The notes below the pieces were generated by a model. It saw only the letters and a program-made list of their open reading frames with translations. It was not told the origin of the DNA and searched no databases. From Campylobacterales bacterium (lineage in GTDB: Bacteria > Campylobacterota > Campylobacteria > Campylobacterales > QNZT01), in NCBI GenBank assembly GCA_015489185.1, contig WGAE01000165.1, positions 1-22,148 on the forward strand: a stretch of 22,148 nt of DNA, written 5' to 3'. Of this stretch, positions 21,734 to 22,148 are shown piece by piece (position 1 is the stretch's first letter; each line of letters begins with the position of its first letter). Made by a program: the position numbers and the translations under genes.

Positions 21734-22148
<415 letters not shown>

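Overview
The window looks like a stretch of a Campylobacterota (epsilonproteobacterial) chromosome, most like the free-living sulfur oxidisers (Sulfurimonas/Sulfuricurvum/Sulfurovum type). This placement is an inference. It rests on protein character, on T-rich upstream regions where -10 boxes are clear but -35 boxes usually are not, and on a tmRNA tag (ANNTNYRPALAVA) that resembles the Campylobacter tag. The DNA is densely packed housekeeping sequence. There are 23 complete protein genes, two genes cut by the window edges and one tmRNA. I see no insertion sequence, prophage, CRISPR array, rRNA or tRNA, and no gene-free stretch longer than 300 bases.

Layout. Positions 1-2737 (minus strand): ssrA (tmRNA), then a GH114-type lipoprotein, a YgjP-like metallopeptidase, uppP and the start of a dedA-type gene. 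Positions 2815-6458 (minus): a DHH phosphoesterase with the ssrA promoter just past its stop codon, a membrane-bound EAL protein with a degenerate GGDEF domain, and trpA. Positions 6626-9490 (plus): panB-ruvB-AI-2E family permease, tightly packed. Positions 9482-10742 (minus): a Gpt-like phosphoribosyltransferase followed by a PhzF-family protein. Positions 10805-11188 (plus): a rhodanese. Positions 11178-14041 (minus): sulP, a 77-residue unknown protein and alr. Positions 14123-15199 (plus): an AAA ATPase of the DUF4143-like type. Positions 15191-16066 (minus): an LVIVD-repeat lipoprotein. Positions 16190-16726 (plus): rnhB. Positions 16715-17134 (minus): a small membrane protein. Positions 17171-21147 (plus): a SAM methyltransferase, pyrG and recJ. 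Positions 21144-21554 (minus): a PerR/Fur-family regulator, divergent from katG, which runs off the right edge.

How the genes fit together. uppP and dedA are 10 bp apart and both fit undecaprenyl-phosphate carrier recycling. alr and the GH114 lipoprotein add to an envelope theme. PerR and katG form a classic divergent peroxide-response pair with palindromes between them. panB (pantothenate), trpA, pyrG, ruvB, recJ and rnhB are core metabolism and DNA maintenance.

I found no convincing new multi-gene system. The most unusual features are: (1) all five convergent gene pairs overlap at their 3' ends by 4-12 bp; (2) an inverted repeat overlaps the ribosome binding site of the EAL gene; (3) a cluster of nested palindromes lies upstream of panB; (4) a lipoprotein gene starts 33 bp after the mature 3' end of tmRNA; (5) the AAA ATPase seems to have lost its nuclease motif; (6) a sulP-orf77-alr operon carries an unknown small protein.
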